Shown: positions 17,501 through 25,079 of the stretch, piece by piece
Numbering within the stretch: the first letter of the stretch is position 1
How the letters are laid out: each line of letters starts with the position of its first letter
Assembly (NCBI RefSeq): GCF_006539505.1
Contig: NZ_BJND01000027.1
Coordinates: 1-64,000 of the forward strand
Direction of reading: 5' to 3'
Origin: Streptomyces spinoverrucosus
Lineage (GTDB): Bacteria > Actinomycetota > Actinomycetes > Streptomycetales > Streptomycetaceae
DNA: 64,000 nucleotides
Program-made: the position numbers and the translations under genes
The notes under the pieces: model-generated
The model's database searches: none
Told to the model about the DNA's origin: nothing
The model's input: only the letters and a program-made list of their open reading frames with translations

Positions 17501-18523
17501 GTCCGCTCCAACCTCAAGGACCACATGATGAACCGCCTGGAGCTGCGGCTCGGCGACACCATGGACTCCGAGTTCGACCGGAAGGTCGCGGCCAACGTGC
17601 CGAGCGGTGTGCCGGGCCGGGGCCAGACCCCGCAGAAGCAGCACTTCATGGCGGCGGTCCCGCGCATCGACGGCCTGTCCTCGGACACGGACCTGGCCGA
17701 GGCGACGCAGGCGCTGGCGGCGGAGGTTTCCCGGCACTGGCAGCAACCCGGCGCCCCCGAAGTGCGGCTGCTGCCACGCGAGTTCCCCGCTCACCAGCTC
17801 CCGCCGGGAAACCGCTTCCCCAACCGGGGCATCGCCTTCGCACTCGACGAGGACAACCTGGAGCCGGTGTTCGTCGATTTCGAGCAGGACCCGTTCTTCC
17901 TCGTCTTCGGTGAGAGCGAGTCCGGCAAGTCCAACCTGCTGAAGCTGCTCATCCAGCGGTTGACCGAGCGGTACGACGGCAACTCGGCGAAGCTCTTTGT
18001 GGTCGACAACCGTCGCTCCCTGCTCGGCGTGACCCCGGACTCGCATCTGGCGGAGTACATCCCCATGTCCAACCAGATGCAGCACCACATGGACGCGCTG
18101 GCCAACCTGATGCAGCGCCGCACGCCGACCGCCGACGTCACGCCCGAGCAGCTGCGCGACCGCAGCTGGTGGCAGGGCCCGACGGTGTACATCATCATCG
18201 ACGACTACGACCTGGTGTCCACGTCCAGCGGCAACCCGCTGTCCGGCCTCACGGACCTGCTCCCGTTCGCCCGGGACGTCGGCGTCCGCTTCATCATCGC
18301 GCGCTCCACCGCGGGCGCGGGCCGCGCGGGCTACGAGCCGTTCATGCAGCGCATGAAGGAACTCGGCGCCCAGGGCGTGGTCCTCGCCGGCGACCCGAAC
18401 GAGGGCGACCTGCTGGGCGGCGTACGACCGCGTTCGATGCCCGCGGGACGGGGGGTGTTCGTTTCGCGGAAGCGGGGGAAGCCGTTGGTTCAGGTGGGGT
18501 TGGTGCCGGACGCCCATCAGTGA
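14546..18523 (+). CDS. eccC: Type VII secretion FtsK/SpoIIIE ATPase EccC (single chain)
   Basis: EccC is the hexameric motor and substrate receptor of the secretion machine. The 1325-residue product has an N-terminal region with two membrane helices (about residues 43-90), then three FtsK/SpoIIIE-type ATPase domains. Their Walker A motifs are GATGSGKS (about 474), GGPQSGKS (about 834) and GESESGKS (about 1122). The Walker B ends differ: IDEF in domain 1, IDGW in domain 2 and IDDY in domain 3, so only domain 1 keeps the catalytic Glu. This fits the known pattern of one active domain and two regulatory ones. The chain is unsplit, unlike mycobacterial ESX-1 EccCa/EccCb. The start is GTG with AAGGGA upstream. 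It is followed by a terminator hairpin. Confidence 0.96.
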   Translation: MSHIVVKRPPRALPREVPTNEVVLQPPPELPRGQQEGALMQLLPMLGMGGSVVFFFNPQAQPFMKIMGMVMVASTIAMGVAMLIRYRRGNQGQIADIRRDYLRYLSQTRRDAQNTAKAQRDAQYYLHPSPEQLWALVAEGSRVWERRAGDEDFGQVRVGLGPQALATPLVPPQTAPVDQLEPLTAGAVEHFLSTHSTLEDLPMAVSLRAFYHVSISGEPVTVRGAARAVTAALASLHSPEDLVIAVATGRESAREWEWAKWLPHVQAKSEADGAGSLRLITTNPVELEDLLAARLQGRPRFHPSAPPVPEQPHLVVVLDGVSLPPTSLLASPEGLQGVTVLEVVPGELTTGRGDLSVVVHQRELRLESAHGMVYEGTPDVLSYEAAEALARQLAPLRMASGGDDDEPLLANLEFTDLLNLGDAATVDPRRTWRPRSQSERLRVPIGVGEDGRPVMLDLKEAAQEGMGPHGLCVGATGSGKSELLRTLVLGLAVTHSSETLNFVLADFKGGATFAGMAQLPHVAAVITNLADDLTLVDRMGDSIRGELNRRQEMLRDAGNYANIHAYEKARAAGAALQPIPSLVLVIDEFSELLTAKPDFIEMFVQIGRIGRSLGVHLLLASQRLEEGRLRGLETYLSYRIGLRTFSAAESRAAIGVPDAYELPNVPGSGFLKFGTDEMVRFKAAYVSGVYRSSAQQAASYGGPLPVDRRPVLFTASQVPVQYVAVLPQQRQEDEPDQTDDALADTVLDVIVRRLEAQGPAAHQVWLPPLDSPPSLDLLLPGLAAVPGRGLTQPGYEGAGRLVIPVGIVDKPYEQRRDPLWTDFGGAAGHMQILGGPQSGKSTLLRSIIASFALTHTPQEVQFYGLDFGGGGLASVAGLPHVGGIASRLDPERVRRTVAEVYGIMTRREEYFRAAGISSIAEFRARRARGDISTTDQPWGDVFLVIDGWGNFRSDYDGLEPAVLDIAARGLGYGMHLILTASRSMEVRSNLKDHMMNRLELRLGDTMDSEFDRKVAANVPSGVPGRGQTPQKQHFMAAVPRIDGLSSDTDLAEATQALAAEVSRHWQQPGAPEVRLLPREFPAHQLPPGNRFPNRGIAFALDEDNLEPVFVDFEQDPFFLVFGESESGKSNLLKLLIQRLTERYDGNSAKLFVVDNRRSLLGVTPDSHLAEYIPMSNQMQHHMDALANLMQRRTPTADVTPEQLRDRSWWQGPTVYIIIDDYDLVSTSSGNPLSGLTDLLPFARDVGVRFIIARSTAGAGRAGYEPFMQRMKELGAQGVVLAGDPNEGDLLGGVRPRSMPAGRGVFVSRKRGKPLVQVGLVPDAHQ

Positions 18524-18541
18524 CGCGACCGTACGAACCGT

Positions 18542-18573
18542 GGGGCCGCGCCCGCGTCGGCGGGCGCGGCCCC
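18542..18573 (+). terminator. 13-bp stem-loop 3' of eccC
   Basis: GGGGCCGCGCCCG (18542-18554) pairs perfectly with CGGGCGCGGCCCC (18561-18573) around a 6-base loop, starting 18 bp after the eccC stop. Strong GC-rich terminator candidate. Confidence 0.7.
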
Positions 18574-18623
18574 GCTGCCGTCCGGGTGCCTGGACGGGGC
18601 TCAGAGGACGTTCCGGGCAGTCA

Positions 18624-18790
18624 GGTGAGGGACCAGATCAGCGCCGCCGCGGCGAGACAAGGGCAGGGCAGCCGCAGCCGGCCGGGTGTCCGGATCGCCG
18701 ACACAGTACGAGCGGAAGTTCGCAACGCACCAGCCGGGGATCGTCTCACCCAGCGCGCCCAGATCGACGGCGAGGTCGTCCGTCGTACGC
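18624..18790 (-). pseudogene. Frameshifted remnant of a mycosin (subtilisin-like) gene
   Basis: On the minus strand one frame reads TTDDLAVDLGALGETIPGWC followed by VANFRSYCVGD. This matches the intact mycosin at 20368-21684, which has LTAPGEGLPAWC and ETFRSYCES at the same place. The next conserved block, AAALIWS, appears only in a second frame (about 18630-18652). Between the two, the catalytic-serine motif (GTSxATA) is destroyed and the frame shifts. No start codon, Asp or His region remains. It lies between eccC and a GNAT gene. I read it as the decayed end of a former third mycosin gene. Confidence 0.7.
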
Positions 18791-18849
18791 AAAGCAAGAA
18801 TGACCGCAGGGTGCGAAGATCGAGAGACCCAGACCTGACCGGGGCGTGG

Positions 18850-19311
18850 ATGAGTGTGCTGATCAGGCCGGCGCGGACGACGGAAGCCGAGGCTCTCAGT
18901 GATTTGGCACTGAGGTCCAAGGCGCATTGGGGCTATGACACGGAGTTCCTGGAGGCGTGCAGAGACGAGCTCACCGTTGAGGCGAGTGAGGTCGCATATC
19001 GGCGAGCCACGGTGGCTGAAAGGGACGGCCGCATCCTGGGCTTCACGACCCTCGAGGGAAAACCACCCACAGGCGTTTTGGGCATGATGTTCGTTGAGCC
19101 GCAGGTCATCGGCCAGGGCATCGGCCGCCTGCTGTTTGAGCACACCATGGCTGCCGGTCGAGCACTGGGGTTCGCCCAGGTCACGATCGATGCGCACCCT
19201 AACGCCGAGCCTTTCTACCGTGCGATGGGCGCGGTGCGCACAGGAAACGTACCCTCGGGCTCCATTGCCGGGAGACTGCTGCCGCGGATGGTCGTCACCA
19301 TCCAGCGCTGA
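18850..19311 (+). CDS. GNAT family N-acetyltransferase
   Basis: A 153-residue product starting MSVLIRPARTTEAEALSDLALRS. It has the GNAT core: a strand MMFVEPQVIGQGIGRLLFEHTM carrying the acetyl-CoA loop pattern Q/RxxGxG/A near residues 89-94, and the C-terminal IDAHPNAEPFYRAMGA block. The ATG at 18850 was chosen because the family N-terminus begins here; the open frame extends upstream only through the mycosin remnant and eccC. The acceptor is unknown. It sits as an isolated gene inside the secretion locus and is unlikely to be part of the machine. Confidence 0.85.
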   Translation: MSVLIRPARTTEAEALSDLALRSKAHWGYDTEFLEACRDELTVEASEVAYRRATVAERDGRILGFTTLEGKPPTGVLGMMFVEPQVIGQGIGRLLFEHTMAAGRALGFAQVTIDAHPNAEPFYRAMGAVRTGNVPSGSIAGRLLPRMVVTIQR

Positions 19312-19457
19312 AACCAGAGCCGCTTTGCAACGTGATTGGGAAGCCATCTGCTCCCTACCCGCGATCAGTTCAGCCTCAGCCGCTCCGTGGCCGGATACGC
19401 TTTCGCTGAGAGCGCAGGTCCTCGTAAACGACTCCCAGGCCCCCACACAACAGCAGA

Positions 19458-19482
19458 GTGGGCGCCTCCCGCGCGCGCCCAC
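19458..19482. terminator. Hairpin between the GNAT gene and the WXG100 gene
   Basis: GTGGGCGC (19458-19465) pairs with GCGCCCAC (19475-19482) in the gap between these convergent genes. Confidence 0.4.
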
Positions 19483-19517
19483 CCTGGACTGCTGAACTGC
19501 TCTGAGAACCGACCGTC

Positions 19518-19817
19518 CTACAGGAAGTAGCTGGCGGCCTTCTTGTCGCCTTCCATGTACGTACCACCGGCCTGCCCGACGACCTGGCCGATGCCCGTCA
19601 GGGCCTGGTGGATGTCGTTGGCTTCCGTGTCCCAACGGGCCAGCTTCTGGCGGTACTCGTCCTGGGACACGCCCGTCCAGTACTGCTGGCTGCTCTCGAC
19701 CATCTTCCGGAGCTCCTGAAGGTCTTGCTCCAGCTGCTTCGCCTCGTTGCCAATGTTGGTGGCCGCGAAGTCCAGCGCGTCATAAGAGACGGAAAGCCCA
19801 TCGTTGTTACGGCTCAT
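19518..19817 (-). CDS. WXG100 family type VII secreted protein (EsxA/EsxB-like)
   Basis: A 99-residue helix-turn-helix protein with the WXG turn as WTG at residues 47-49. The C-terminal secretion signal YxxxD is present as YMEGD at residues 87-91. Length and both motifs are diagnostic of small ESX substrates secreted as dimers. The second WXG100 gene lies 91 bp upstream on the same strand, so they probably form the EsxA/EsxB pair. I cannot say from sequence alone which is A and which is B, and leave the symbol blank. Confidence 0.92.
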   Translation of the reverse strand: MSRNNDGLSVSYDALDFAATNIGNEAKQLEQDLQELRKMVESSQQYWTGVSQDEYRQKLARWDTEANDIHQALTGIGQVVGQAGGTYMEGDKKAASYFL

Positions 19818-19908
19818 GCCTGCCTACCTCGTCTCGATCGTGTGCCGGGTGATGTGCTGTGAACTGTCGTGCTCGATACCGTGAACCAAAGGCCTTGGTT
19901 CAGGGCGC

Positions 19909-20259
19909 TCACATCGAGTTGAAGGCAGACGGCGGAACCGTGGGAGCACCGTCCTGGATGCTGATCCGGCTGACCGCGGCGCGCACCTCGTCCTCTTTGG
20001 AATCCTTGATGTTGCGTGCCGTGGTCATGGCTTCCATGACCTCACCGAGGATGTTGCCGATCTTGATCAGCGACTGGTTGATCTCAGCCTGCTTCCGGTC
20101 GAACTCGGCACGACCGATGCCCTGCCACTGGCCGCCTTCGAGGCTGTCGATGACGCCCTGGAGCTTGTGGACCCGCTTTCGGATGTTCTCGTACTTCTCG
20201 TACATCTGCTTCTGCAGCCTGACTACCGCTGCATCTTCGAGCTTCTGGTCCATAGACAT
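19909..20259 (-). CDS. WXG100 family type VII secreted protein (partner)
   Basis: A 116-residue product with the WXG turn as WQG at about residues 45-47, flanked by helices (YENIRKRVHKLQGVIDSLEG and AEFDRKQAEINQSLIKIG). The start ATG at 20259 gives SMDQKLEDAAVV after the initiator. A GTG six bases upstream and an open frame to 20310 are alternatives. It lacks an obvious YxxxD near the C-terminus and has a longer polar tail than the partner at 19518-19817, which does have the signal. This fits known heterodimers in which only one subunit carries the signal. Confidence 0.88.
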   Translation of the reverse strand: MSMDQKLEDAAVVRLQKQMYEKYENIRKRVHKLQGVIDSLEGGQWQGIGRAEFDRKQAEINQSLIKIGNILGEVMEAMTTARNIKDSKEDEVRAAVSRISIQDGAPTVPPSAFNSM

Positions 20260-20367
20260 GACCACCCATCCCTTCCACTGTCTGTTATCCGGTCGATTGG
20301 TCCGCGTCATCGCCTCGACGAGGCGAACGCGTTGTTGAGGCCGAACCGAGGCCCCATGGCGAGGTGT

Positions 20368-21684
20368 TCACTCGGCTGGGACAGCTGGTTCCCTCACCGC
20401 ACGCCGCGCCCGCAGCACGGCCGCGCCGGCAACGCCGATCACGAGCACGGCGGCTGCGGCGCCCAGGGTGATCCACAAGGTGTTGTTGTCGTCGGCGGCG
20501 GTCGCTCCCGCGTTTGTTCCTGCTGCCGACGTGCCGCCGGTTGAAGATTCTTCCGGGGCCTGTGACGGGGCTGATGCAGAAGTGGAGGGCGCTGAGGATG
20601 AGTTGCCCGCGTTGTCTGCGTTGTTCGCGCCCCTTTCACCGGCCTTGGCCAGCACATCGCCGCCGTTCACCTTGGCCAGCGGGTCGACGTCCGGTGCGCC
20701 TGCGTCGTAATTGGGGTTCTCGAGGACCAGACGAGGGCGGATGAGCCCGTAGCCCGCGTATTTGCTCGGCTTGTCCTTCGGCCAGGAGCGGCTGGCGGTG
20801 TCGATCAGGGCGCGGGTAACCTGATTGACGGTCCAGTCGGGGTGGGCGGACCAGATGAGGGCGGCGGCGGCGGAGACGAGGGCTGTGGCGAGGCTGGTTC
20901 CCTCGCTCTCACAGTACGAACGGAAGGTCTCGTCACACCACGCCGGGAGGCCCTCACCCGGCGCAGTCAGGTCGGTGAAGCCATGGGACGACTTCTCCGA
21001 GAAGTCCGAAACCCTGCCGGAACTGTTGATCGCTCCGGTACCGATCACATAAGGCCACCTGGCTGGTGCATCAGGGACGCCCTCATTCCCTACGGCTGCG
21101 ACAAGTAGCTTGCCCTTTGAGGCAGCGTAATTGACAGCGGCCCGGCTTTCTTCGGAGCTGATACCCCCGAGGGACATATTGATGATCTTGGCGTCGCTGT
21201 CAGCCGCCACCTTCAGTGCCTGCTCGAAGGGTGCCTCCTTCTCGCCTTTCTCCCCCGAATTGACCCCCAGGAGCTGCACCCGGTACGGGACGACCTTGGC
21301 CCCCGGCGCAAGCCCTTGGATGCCACCTCCGGCTCCCGTGCCGACCATCATCTCGGCGATGGTCGTTCCGTGGCCGAGGTAATCGTCAGTGGCCCCGTAG
21401 GCGACCGACTGGGGGACTTCGTCAGCCAGAACCTGTCCCTTCAGCGAGGGAGTGTTCGGGTTCACCCCGGTGTCGAGGACAGCGATTTTGACGCCCTCGC
21501 CCGTGCTGGCCTTCCACATCTGCTCGACCTGCATCGGGTCCAAGTACCACTGCTGGGACTGGACCTCAGCCGCGGATACGTTCGGGGCCAGCCCCACACT
21601 CACGGCAGCCAGGGCGCCGACGACGGCGCCCACCGCACGCACTTGCCTGCCGCACCTTGTCCTGAGGAGCGTCCCTGACTTCAT
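20368..21684 (-). CDS. mycP: Type VII secretion-associated serine protease (mycosin)
   Basis: A 438-residue subtilisin-family (S8) protease anchored to the outer face of the membrane. It has a signal peptide (about residues 1-38, cut near VSAAE), catalytic Asp in DTGV (D71), His in LGHGTT (H105), oxyanion Asn in AVGNEG (N200) and Ser in EGTSLATA (S264). A Ser/Ala/Pro-rich linker and a C-terminal membrane helix with a basic tail (about residues 406-430) follow. The catalytic set is complete. It lies upstream of the WXG100 pair and downstream of the large WXG protein on the same strand. It is one of two intact mycosins in the window. Confidence 0.93.
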   Translation of the reverse strand: MKSGTLLRTRCGRQVRAVGAVVGALAAVSVGLAPNVSAAEVQSQQWYLDPMQVEQMWKASTGEGVKIAVLDTGVNPNTPSLKGQVLADEVPQSVAYGATDDYLGHGTTIAEMMVGTGAGGGIQGLAPGAKVVPYRVQLLGVNSGEKGEKEAPFEQALKVAADSDAKIINMSLGGISSEESRAAVNYAASKGKLLVAAVGNEGVPDAPARWPYVIGTGAINSSGRVSDFSEKSSHGFTDLTAPGEGLPAWCDETFRSYCESEGTSLATALVSAAAALIWSAHPDWTVNQVTRALIDTASRSWPKDKPSKYAGYGLIRPRLVLENPNYDAGAPDVDPLAKVNGGDVLAKAGERGANNADNAGNSSSAPSTSASAPSQAPEESSTGGTSAAGTNAGATAADDNNTLWITLGAAAAVLVIGVAGAAVLRARRAVREPAVPAE

Positions 21685-21708
21685 GACGTTGTTGGTCCTC
21701 GCTAGCGC

Positions 21709-23490
21709 TCAGTTGACGACCGGCGGCACGTTGCGCCGGGGGTTGACGGGCCGGTGTGTCTCGGGGTCTTCGCCCACGTACTCGGGACGCGGTGATCCCT
21801 GCGTTTCTCTCTCGTCGTCGGGCTTTCCCCCGCCGGGCCGGCGGACAAGGCCCGCGCCTCCGCGGGTCATGCCGTTCCGCTCGGACTGACCGGCAGAGTT
21901 TCGTCCGGTCGGACTGCCGGTCACAGGCTGTACCACTCTCGTGGCACCGCCACGGGAGGCCGAGTACGTACCCGCACCAGGCCGGGCCCCTGCTTGCGGC
22001 GCCCCGAAGACGCCGCGCTGTCCGGTGCCGGTCGATGGCCGAGAATCGGCGGTCGGTCCAGTACCGATCACCGTGCCACGAGGGATTCTCGGCCCACCCT
22101 TCGCCCCGGCACCGCCGGTGGTCGTAGGCCGCCCTCCGACCACGCCGTTCGCGCGGCCTGCCCCTGTGGCCGGCCCCACATTCGCCCGCGCTCCTGTCGT
22201 GCCACCGGCGCGGGGGGTTCCTCCGGTCACGCCCGGCTGCCCCATGGGAAAGGGCTTCGAGCTGGAGCTGCCTCCCTTGCCCATCGCCTGTCCAATAGGC
22301 GTGGGGCGTCCCATCTGGTTCGTGGCACCCGGACCCGTGGTCCGCCCGGTGACGGAGTTGGTCAAGCCTGGTTGCGTGCGTCCCTGGGCGGAGACAGGGG
22401 GACGCAACCCGCTCGTTCCACCAGTGGTCCTGCCAGAGGACTTCCCTGGGAGCGAAGGCCCGTAGCTGTCGAACGTGCCGGACTGGCCGCCCACTGTGGG
22501 GGGAGTTCCGGTGGGGGGCGGTGTGTGCCCCGTGGTCGGCGTGGTCGTCGTGGGTGGCAGAGTGCCGACGCTGTCAATCGTGGTACCGACAGCGTCGTCG
22601 GGGTACTCGACCGCCTTCCCCTGGTCCGGGGTCACACGAGTCGGAGCATCACTAATGCCATGCCCTCCGGTCTGCCCCGTCGACTCAGCGGGCGGCGCGT
22701 AGTGACTCGCACCTACGGACGCTGCATCACTCGCTGCGGCGGAGCCGCCAGCAGCCACGCCCTGCGGACCCGGAGCCCTAGGCACCCCGACATTCGGCAT
22801 CGGTCGAAACGTCGGAGGATTCTCCTGCAACACCGCGAGCTGCTGACTCGACACTGCGTAATACGACGCCAACCGATTCATCTGGTTGATCGCCTCTTGG
22901 CGGTCCTTCTCCACCTTTACGGCAGCGTCGTAGTCTTCCTTCTTCGCAGCCTTCTCGGCGTCGGTGAAGCTTTCGGGGCGCTTCAGATTCATCGAGTCAC
23001 GCGCCGGCATGGCTTTGCGTACCGACGCCAGCCCCATCGCGGCAGCGGAGAGCTGGTCGCCCGCCTTCCCAGCGTATTCACTCAGATCCGTCGTGCTCGT
23101 GACGAGGGAAGCACCCCACTCACGGAAGGCATTGCCGGCCTCCCCAACCCAACGGACGTTGTCGATACGGCCACGAAGCTCGTCCGCGGCCGACTTGATG
23201 GCAGAGCGCGCCTCCCATAGCGCGCGACCGGACGACTCCAAGTCCTCGGGGTCCGTCTCCTCGACCAGATCGATCATTGCGTTGAGGTCGAGATCCTTCG
23301 CTGCGAAGTCCGTGCTGGCGAAGACGGCCTTGCCAGGGGCGGTGGACCCGACCGCCGCTCGCAGAGGATCGGTTACCAGCTGAGTGAAGAACGATCTGCC
23401 GGGCAAGTGCTCGACGTTCCGGGCAATGTCGGCGAAGGAGTTCTGGTTGGAGACGCGCTCCAGGTCTGCCTTGTGCTGTTCGTCGGTCAT
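21709..23490 (-). CDS. Large WXG-domain protein with Pro/Gly/Thr-rich tail
   Basis: A 593-residue product. The first about 230 residues are helical, with a WXG-like turn (NVRWVGEAGNAFREW) and a following long helix pair with NQMNRLASYYAV. The rest is low complexity, rich in Gly, Pro, Thr and Ser with repeated TTTTPTTG and GRPTTTGGAG-type runs, ending in RRNVPPVVN. The architecture (folded helical head, disordered tail) recalls PPE-like or EspB-like substrates, but no PPE motif is seen. The ATG at 23490 was chosen two bases after the preceding gene's stop, implying coupling. Probably a secreted or wall-spanning component; function not known. Confidence 0.75.
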   Translation of the reverse strand: MTDEQHKADLERVSNQNSFADIARNVEHLPGRSFFTQLVTDPLRAAVGSTAPGKAVFASTDFAAKDLDLNAMIDLVEETDPEDLESSGRALWEARSAIKSAADELRGRIDNVRWVGEAGNAFREWGASLVTSTTDLSEYAGKAGDQLSAAAMGLASVRKAMPARDSMNLKRPESFTDAEKAAKKEDYDAAVKVEKDRQEAINQMNRLASYYAVSSQQLAVLQENPPTFRPMPNVGVPRAPGPQGVAAGGSAAASDAASVGASHYAPPAESTGQTGGHGISDAPTRVTPDQGKAVEYPDDAVGTTIDSVGTLPPTTTTPTTGHTPPPTGTPPTVGGQSGTFDSYGPSLPGKSSGRTTGGTSGLRPPVSAQGRTQPGLTNSVTGRTTGPGATNQMGRPTPIGQAMGKGGSSSSKPFPMGQPGVTGGTPRAGGTTGARANVGPATGAGRANGVVGGRPTTTGGAGAKGGPRIPRGTVIGTGPTADSRPSTGTGQRGVFGAPQAGARPGAGTYSASRGGATRVVQPVTGSPTGRNSAGQSERNGMTRGGAGLVRRPGGGKPDDERETQGSPRPEYVGEDPETHRPVNPRRNVPPVVN

Positions 23491-23492
23491 CC

Positions 23493-23939
23493 TCAGAGCT
23501 CCATCTCGGACTTGCCCTCGCCGGAGTACTGGCCACTCTTCTGGCCTTGGATCTGGTCGATCTCCCATTGGATCGCCCAGAACCGCTGACGCTGTTCGAG
23601 TTCAAGCTCGTCGAAGCCGTTGGCCGTACCTTTGACCGCGATACCGATCGCCTCGATCTGCAGATGCAGTGTCTTGGACAAGGTGGTGAGCTGCTCGTGG
23701 ACGCTGTTGTACTGGGTGTACAGGCTCTGGGCTTCCGGAAAGACGTCAGCCCGTCCGTTGCTCAGGGACGACGCCCTGATCGTTTGTGCGCCCACCTTCG
23801 CCGGATCGCCGGCCGACTCCTCAAGCGTCCGCAGCACCGCGTCCACGCGCGACACGAACTCGCCGAGCGCCTCACCGCTGGCTTCCAGGTCCGCCGCCCT
23901 GGCTGCCGACACGCCCCCCACCATGTCCGCCGGAAGCAC
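23493..23939 (-). CDS. Small helical protein, WXG100-superfamily-like, unknown
   Basis: A 148-residue product, mostly alpha-helical by composition, with long amphipathic stretches (ALGEFVSRVDAVLRTLEES and VHEQLTTLSKTLHLQIEAIG) and a charged end. I chose the GTG at 23939 because GGGGAGGAG precedes it at good distance; the frame is open to 24020. There is no canonical WXG, although a W-rich segment (RFWAIQWEIDQIQ) lies near residue 125. It is the first gene of the run 23493, 21709, mycosin, WXG100 pair, all on the minus strand and closely spaced. It may be a chaperone or a divergent secreted helical protein. Confidence 0.65.
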   Translation of the reverse strand: MLPADMVGGVSAARAADLEASGEALGEFVSRVDAVLRTLEESAGDPAKVGAQTIRASSLSNGRADVFPEAQSLYTQYNSVHEQLTTLSKTLHLQIEAIGIAVKGTANGFDELELEQRQRFWAIQWEIDQIQGQKSGQYSGEGKSEMEL

Positions 23940-24457
23940 GACGCTCCTCCCCGTTTCCCCGTGACATCCACCGGCCTCGATCAGATCGGGACCGGTCACT
24001 CGCTCGCCGTACGATCGCAAAGCGAGCTGCGTCAGACAACGCTTTTACCACTCTAGTCAACCTGTACAACGGGCCCAAGCGCGGCAGGTCCTGACTCAGC
24101 CACAATGCTGATGCACGGACCACGGTTTGACCGATTTGCCGCTTCGCTGAGGCACGGCCCGCCCGCTGGCAGTGCCCACTTTGCGATCCTCGCAGAGCTT
24201 CTCCGTGCGATGGGTCTGCATCGCAACTGCTCGCCTCTCGGGGCTTGCCCATCTGCGCAGTTGCTACACACGCTGCTGACCCCGAACGCCTCTTCTTCAA
24301 GCCTTCACGCCGGACAAACCACCCATAGCCGGCCTGGCCCAGGTCTGCCCCCTATCAGGTTGCTAAGTTGGCCACAACTACAGCATCGGAACCAGGGCAT
24401 CCATCTGACACGAGCTCCGGCAGCCGAGCAGAGCAGCACGGGGGAAGGGGTCCACCC
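23940..24457. promoter_or_regulatory. 518-bp divergent intergenic region inside the secretion locus
   Basis: This is the longest gap in the locus. It separates the minus-strand WXG operon from the plus-strand effector-like operon. Composition is less GC-rich than the flanking genes. Short open frames exist on both strands, but none has a plausible ribosome site with recognisable sequence. I see no clear promoter hexamers, tRNA or strong hairpin. Confidence 0.35.
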
Positions 24458-24973
24458 ATGGCGTGGGACGAGTGGGAGCAGCTCAAGTCTGAGGCTGCCG
24501 AACGGCAGTCCGCGCAGATGCAGTTGAACCAGCTCGACCCGGGCGACGGGTCGCCGGGGATGGCCGGAGGTCCGAGCACGTACGGCGATCTGGAGGTCCC
24601 GAACGCCTCCCTCACCAAGATCAGCAAGTCCGCGCACACCCTCTACAACGAGTTGTGGGACAAGGCTCGTGTCGCCGTTCCCACCAGCGACTCGGCGGCC
24701 AGTGACCTGTCGAAGCAGGGCTTCGCGCTCGGAGCCGGATTGCAACATGTGTCGAACCGGTGGGAACAGCAGCTCAAGTCCTTGATGGACGCCTGCGCGC
24801 AGATCACGAACCATTTGCAGCGCACCAAGAACATCCACGCCAGTGACGACAACTACATCGTGCGCCAGATGAGCAGCATCGCCACCCTTGACGCCGGGTT
24901 CGACGAGCGCGTAGGGCAGCCCGGCGAGAAGAACCCGATCTACGGGGAGAAGAAGGAGAAGAGGGAAGAGTAG
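24458..24973 (+). CDS. Helical protein upstream of the candidate type VII substrate
   Basis: A 171-residue product starting MAWDEWEQLKSEAAERQ. It is strongly helical and polar with no signal peptide or membrane helix. GGGGAAGGGG lies seven bases before the ATG at 24458. It lies 106 bp upstream of the 767-residue gene on the same strand. In type VII loci small helical proteins paired with large substrates act as co-secreted partners or chaperones; this is a positional inference. The central part has the phrase HVSNRWEQQLKSLMDAC, which resembles WXG-type helix packing but lacks the glycine. Confidence 0.7.
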   Translation: MAWDEWEQLKSEAAERQSAQMQLNQLDPGDGSPGMAGGPSTYGDLEVPNASLTKISKSAHTLYNELWDKARVAVPTSDSAASDLSKQGFALGAGLQHVSNRWEQQLKSLMDACAQITNHLQRTKNIHASDDNYIVRQMSSIATLDAGFDERVGQPGEKNPIYGEKKEKREE

Positions 24974-25079
24974 CGGCGGACGGGATGGACGACGACGATT
25001 CCCGTCGCATCCCCCGGACCAACACCACCTCACCGACTCACTCAGCCGCTGCTCGACACCTCTTTTGGGATAGGGACCG

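Noticed and set aside
15248..18517. 1089-residue open frame antisense to eccC
   Set aside because: Shadow of eccC; Arg/His/Val/Gln-rich composition with no recognisable domain.
18169..18849. N-terminal extension of the GNAT gene through the eccC end
   Set aside because: The extension is a shadow of eccC and of the mycosin remnant; the GNAT fold begins at the ATG at 18850.
18601..19635. 344-residue minus-strand open frame as a gene
   Set aside because: Only its last about 60 residues resemble a mycosin; the rest is antisense to the GNAT gene.
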